Assembly (NCBI GenBank): GCA_009469685.1
Contig: SSTA01000427.1
Location: 1 to 6,431, forward strand
Source of the DNA: Azonexaceae bacterium
GTDB lineage: Bacteria > Pseudomonadota > Gammaproteobacteria > Burkholderiales > Rhodocyclaceae
Reading direction: 5' to 3'
Length of the DNA stretch: 6,431 bases
The notes under the pieces are model-generated. The model had not been told where the DNA came from, ran no database searches, and saw only the letters and a program-made list of their open reading frames with translations. Shown piece by piece: positions 6,213 through 6,431 of the stretch; within the stretch, counting starts at the first letter, position 1; each line of letters begins with the position of its first letter. Both the position numbers and the translations under genes were made by a program.

Positions 6213-6431
6213 ATGAGCACCAAGAAGACCGCCCTTTCCCTCGCCGTCGGCACCGCCTTCGCCGCCACCGCCCTGTTGGCCCCGGTGGTACACGCCGCCG
6301 ACAACCCCTTCTCCCTCACCAAACTCGATTCCGGCTACCAGCTGGCCGAAGCCGACAAGGCCAAGGACGGCAAATGCGGCGAAGCCAAGTGCGGCGCCGA
6401 CAAGAAGAAGGACGGCAAGTGCAGCGCTGAC
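6213..6431 (+). CDS. HvfA/bufferin-type RiPP metallophore precursor, 3' end outside window
   Basis: The first 73 codons of a small secreted protein; no stop is reached. Residues 1-28 form a Sec signal peptide ending VVHA before AD. The segment NPFSLTKLDSGYQLAEA (31-47) resembles the stretch that precedes the cysteine repeats in HvfA-type proteins. A low-complexity lysine/glycine/aspartate region follows with C55 in DGKCG, C60 in EAKCG and C70 in DGKCS. In the HvfA/bufferin family, repeats of the EGKCG type are modified by an MNIO (DUF692) enzyme with a partner protein to form thioamide/oxazolone groups that bind copper in the periplasm. The visible repeats are variants, none exactly EGKCG. 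Downstream genes for the MNIO, its partner (HvfC/BufC-like) and a DoxX-like protein are expected but lie beyond the window. It is 133 nt from the TlpA-like gene with its own leader. Confidence 0.82.
   Translation, partial: MSTKKTALSLAVGTAFAATALLAPVVHAADNPFSLTKLDSGYQLAEADKAKDGKCGEAKCGADKKKDGKCSAD

Noticed and set aside
1..6431. CRISPR array, tRNA/rRNA gene, insertion sequence or attachment site
   Set aside because: No regularly spaced repeats, tRNA-like folds, transposase motifs or terminal inverted repeats were seen on reading the window.

Overview
This high-GC window looks like a chromosomal piece of a betaproteobacterium, probably Rhodocyclales-like. The lineage call is inferred from the gene order D-amino acid aminotransferase, ybeD, lipB, lipA and from codon and base composition; no marker gene here fixes the species.

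Left block (1-2254, + strand): the C-terminal part of a PLP fold-type IV D-amino acid aminotransferase is followed by a YbeD/DUF493 small protein, lipoyl(octanoyl) transferase LipB and lipoyl synthase LipA. Gaps are 6, 37 and 2 nt, as in an operon. LipB moves octanoate from acyl carrier protein to lipoyl domains and LipA inserts the two sulfurs, so this is the complete endogenous lipoylation route.

Middle block (2390-3616, - strand): one convergent gene encodes a tandem HD + HD-GYP cyclic-dinucleotide phosphodiesterase with metal-ligand motifs kept in both domains. The 170-nt divergent region at 3617-3786 holds a strong Shine-Dalgarno, a candidate sigma70-type promoter for the HD-GYP gene, and a perfect 9-2-9 inverted repeat (3708-3727) that looks like an operator.

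Right block (3787-6431, + strand): an exported DUF255/YyaL-like protein (thioredoxin domain with WCHWCH plus an alpha/alpha-barrel domain) and a TlpA/ResA-like exported thioredoxin form a two-gene unit. After 133 nt containing a UUCG-capped hairpin comes the start of a small secreted protein with cysteines in DGKCG/EAKCG/DGKCS repeats, cut off by the window end. It matches the HvfA/bufferin class of RiPP metallophore precursors, whose cysteines are modified by MNIO (DUF692) enzymes. This is the most interesting part of the window. It probably opens a copper-handling RiPP operon lying beyond the window, next to two periplasmic thiol-redox genes.
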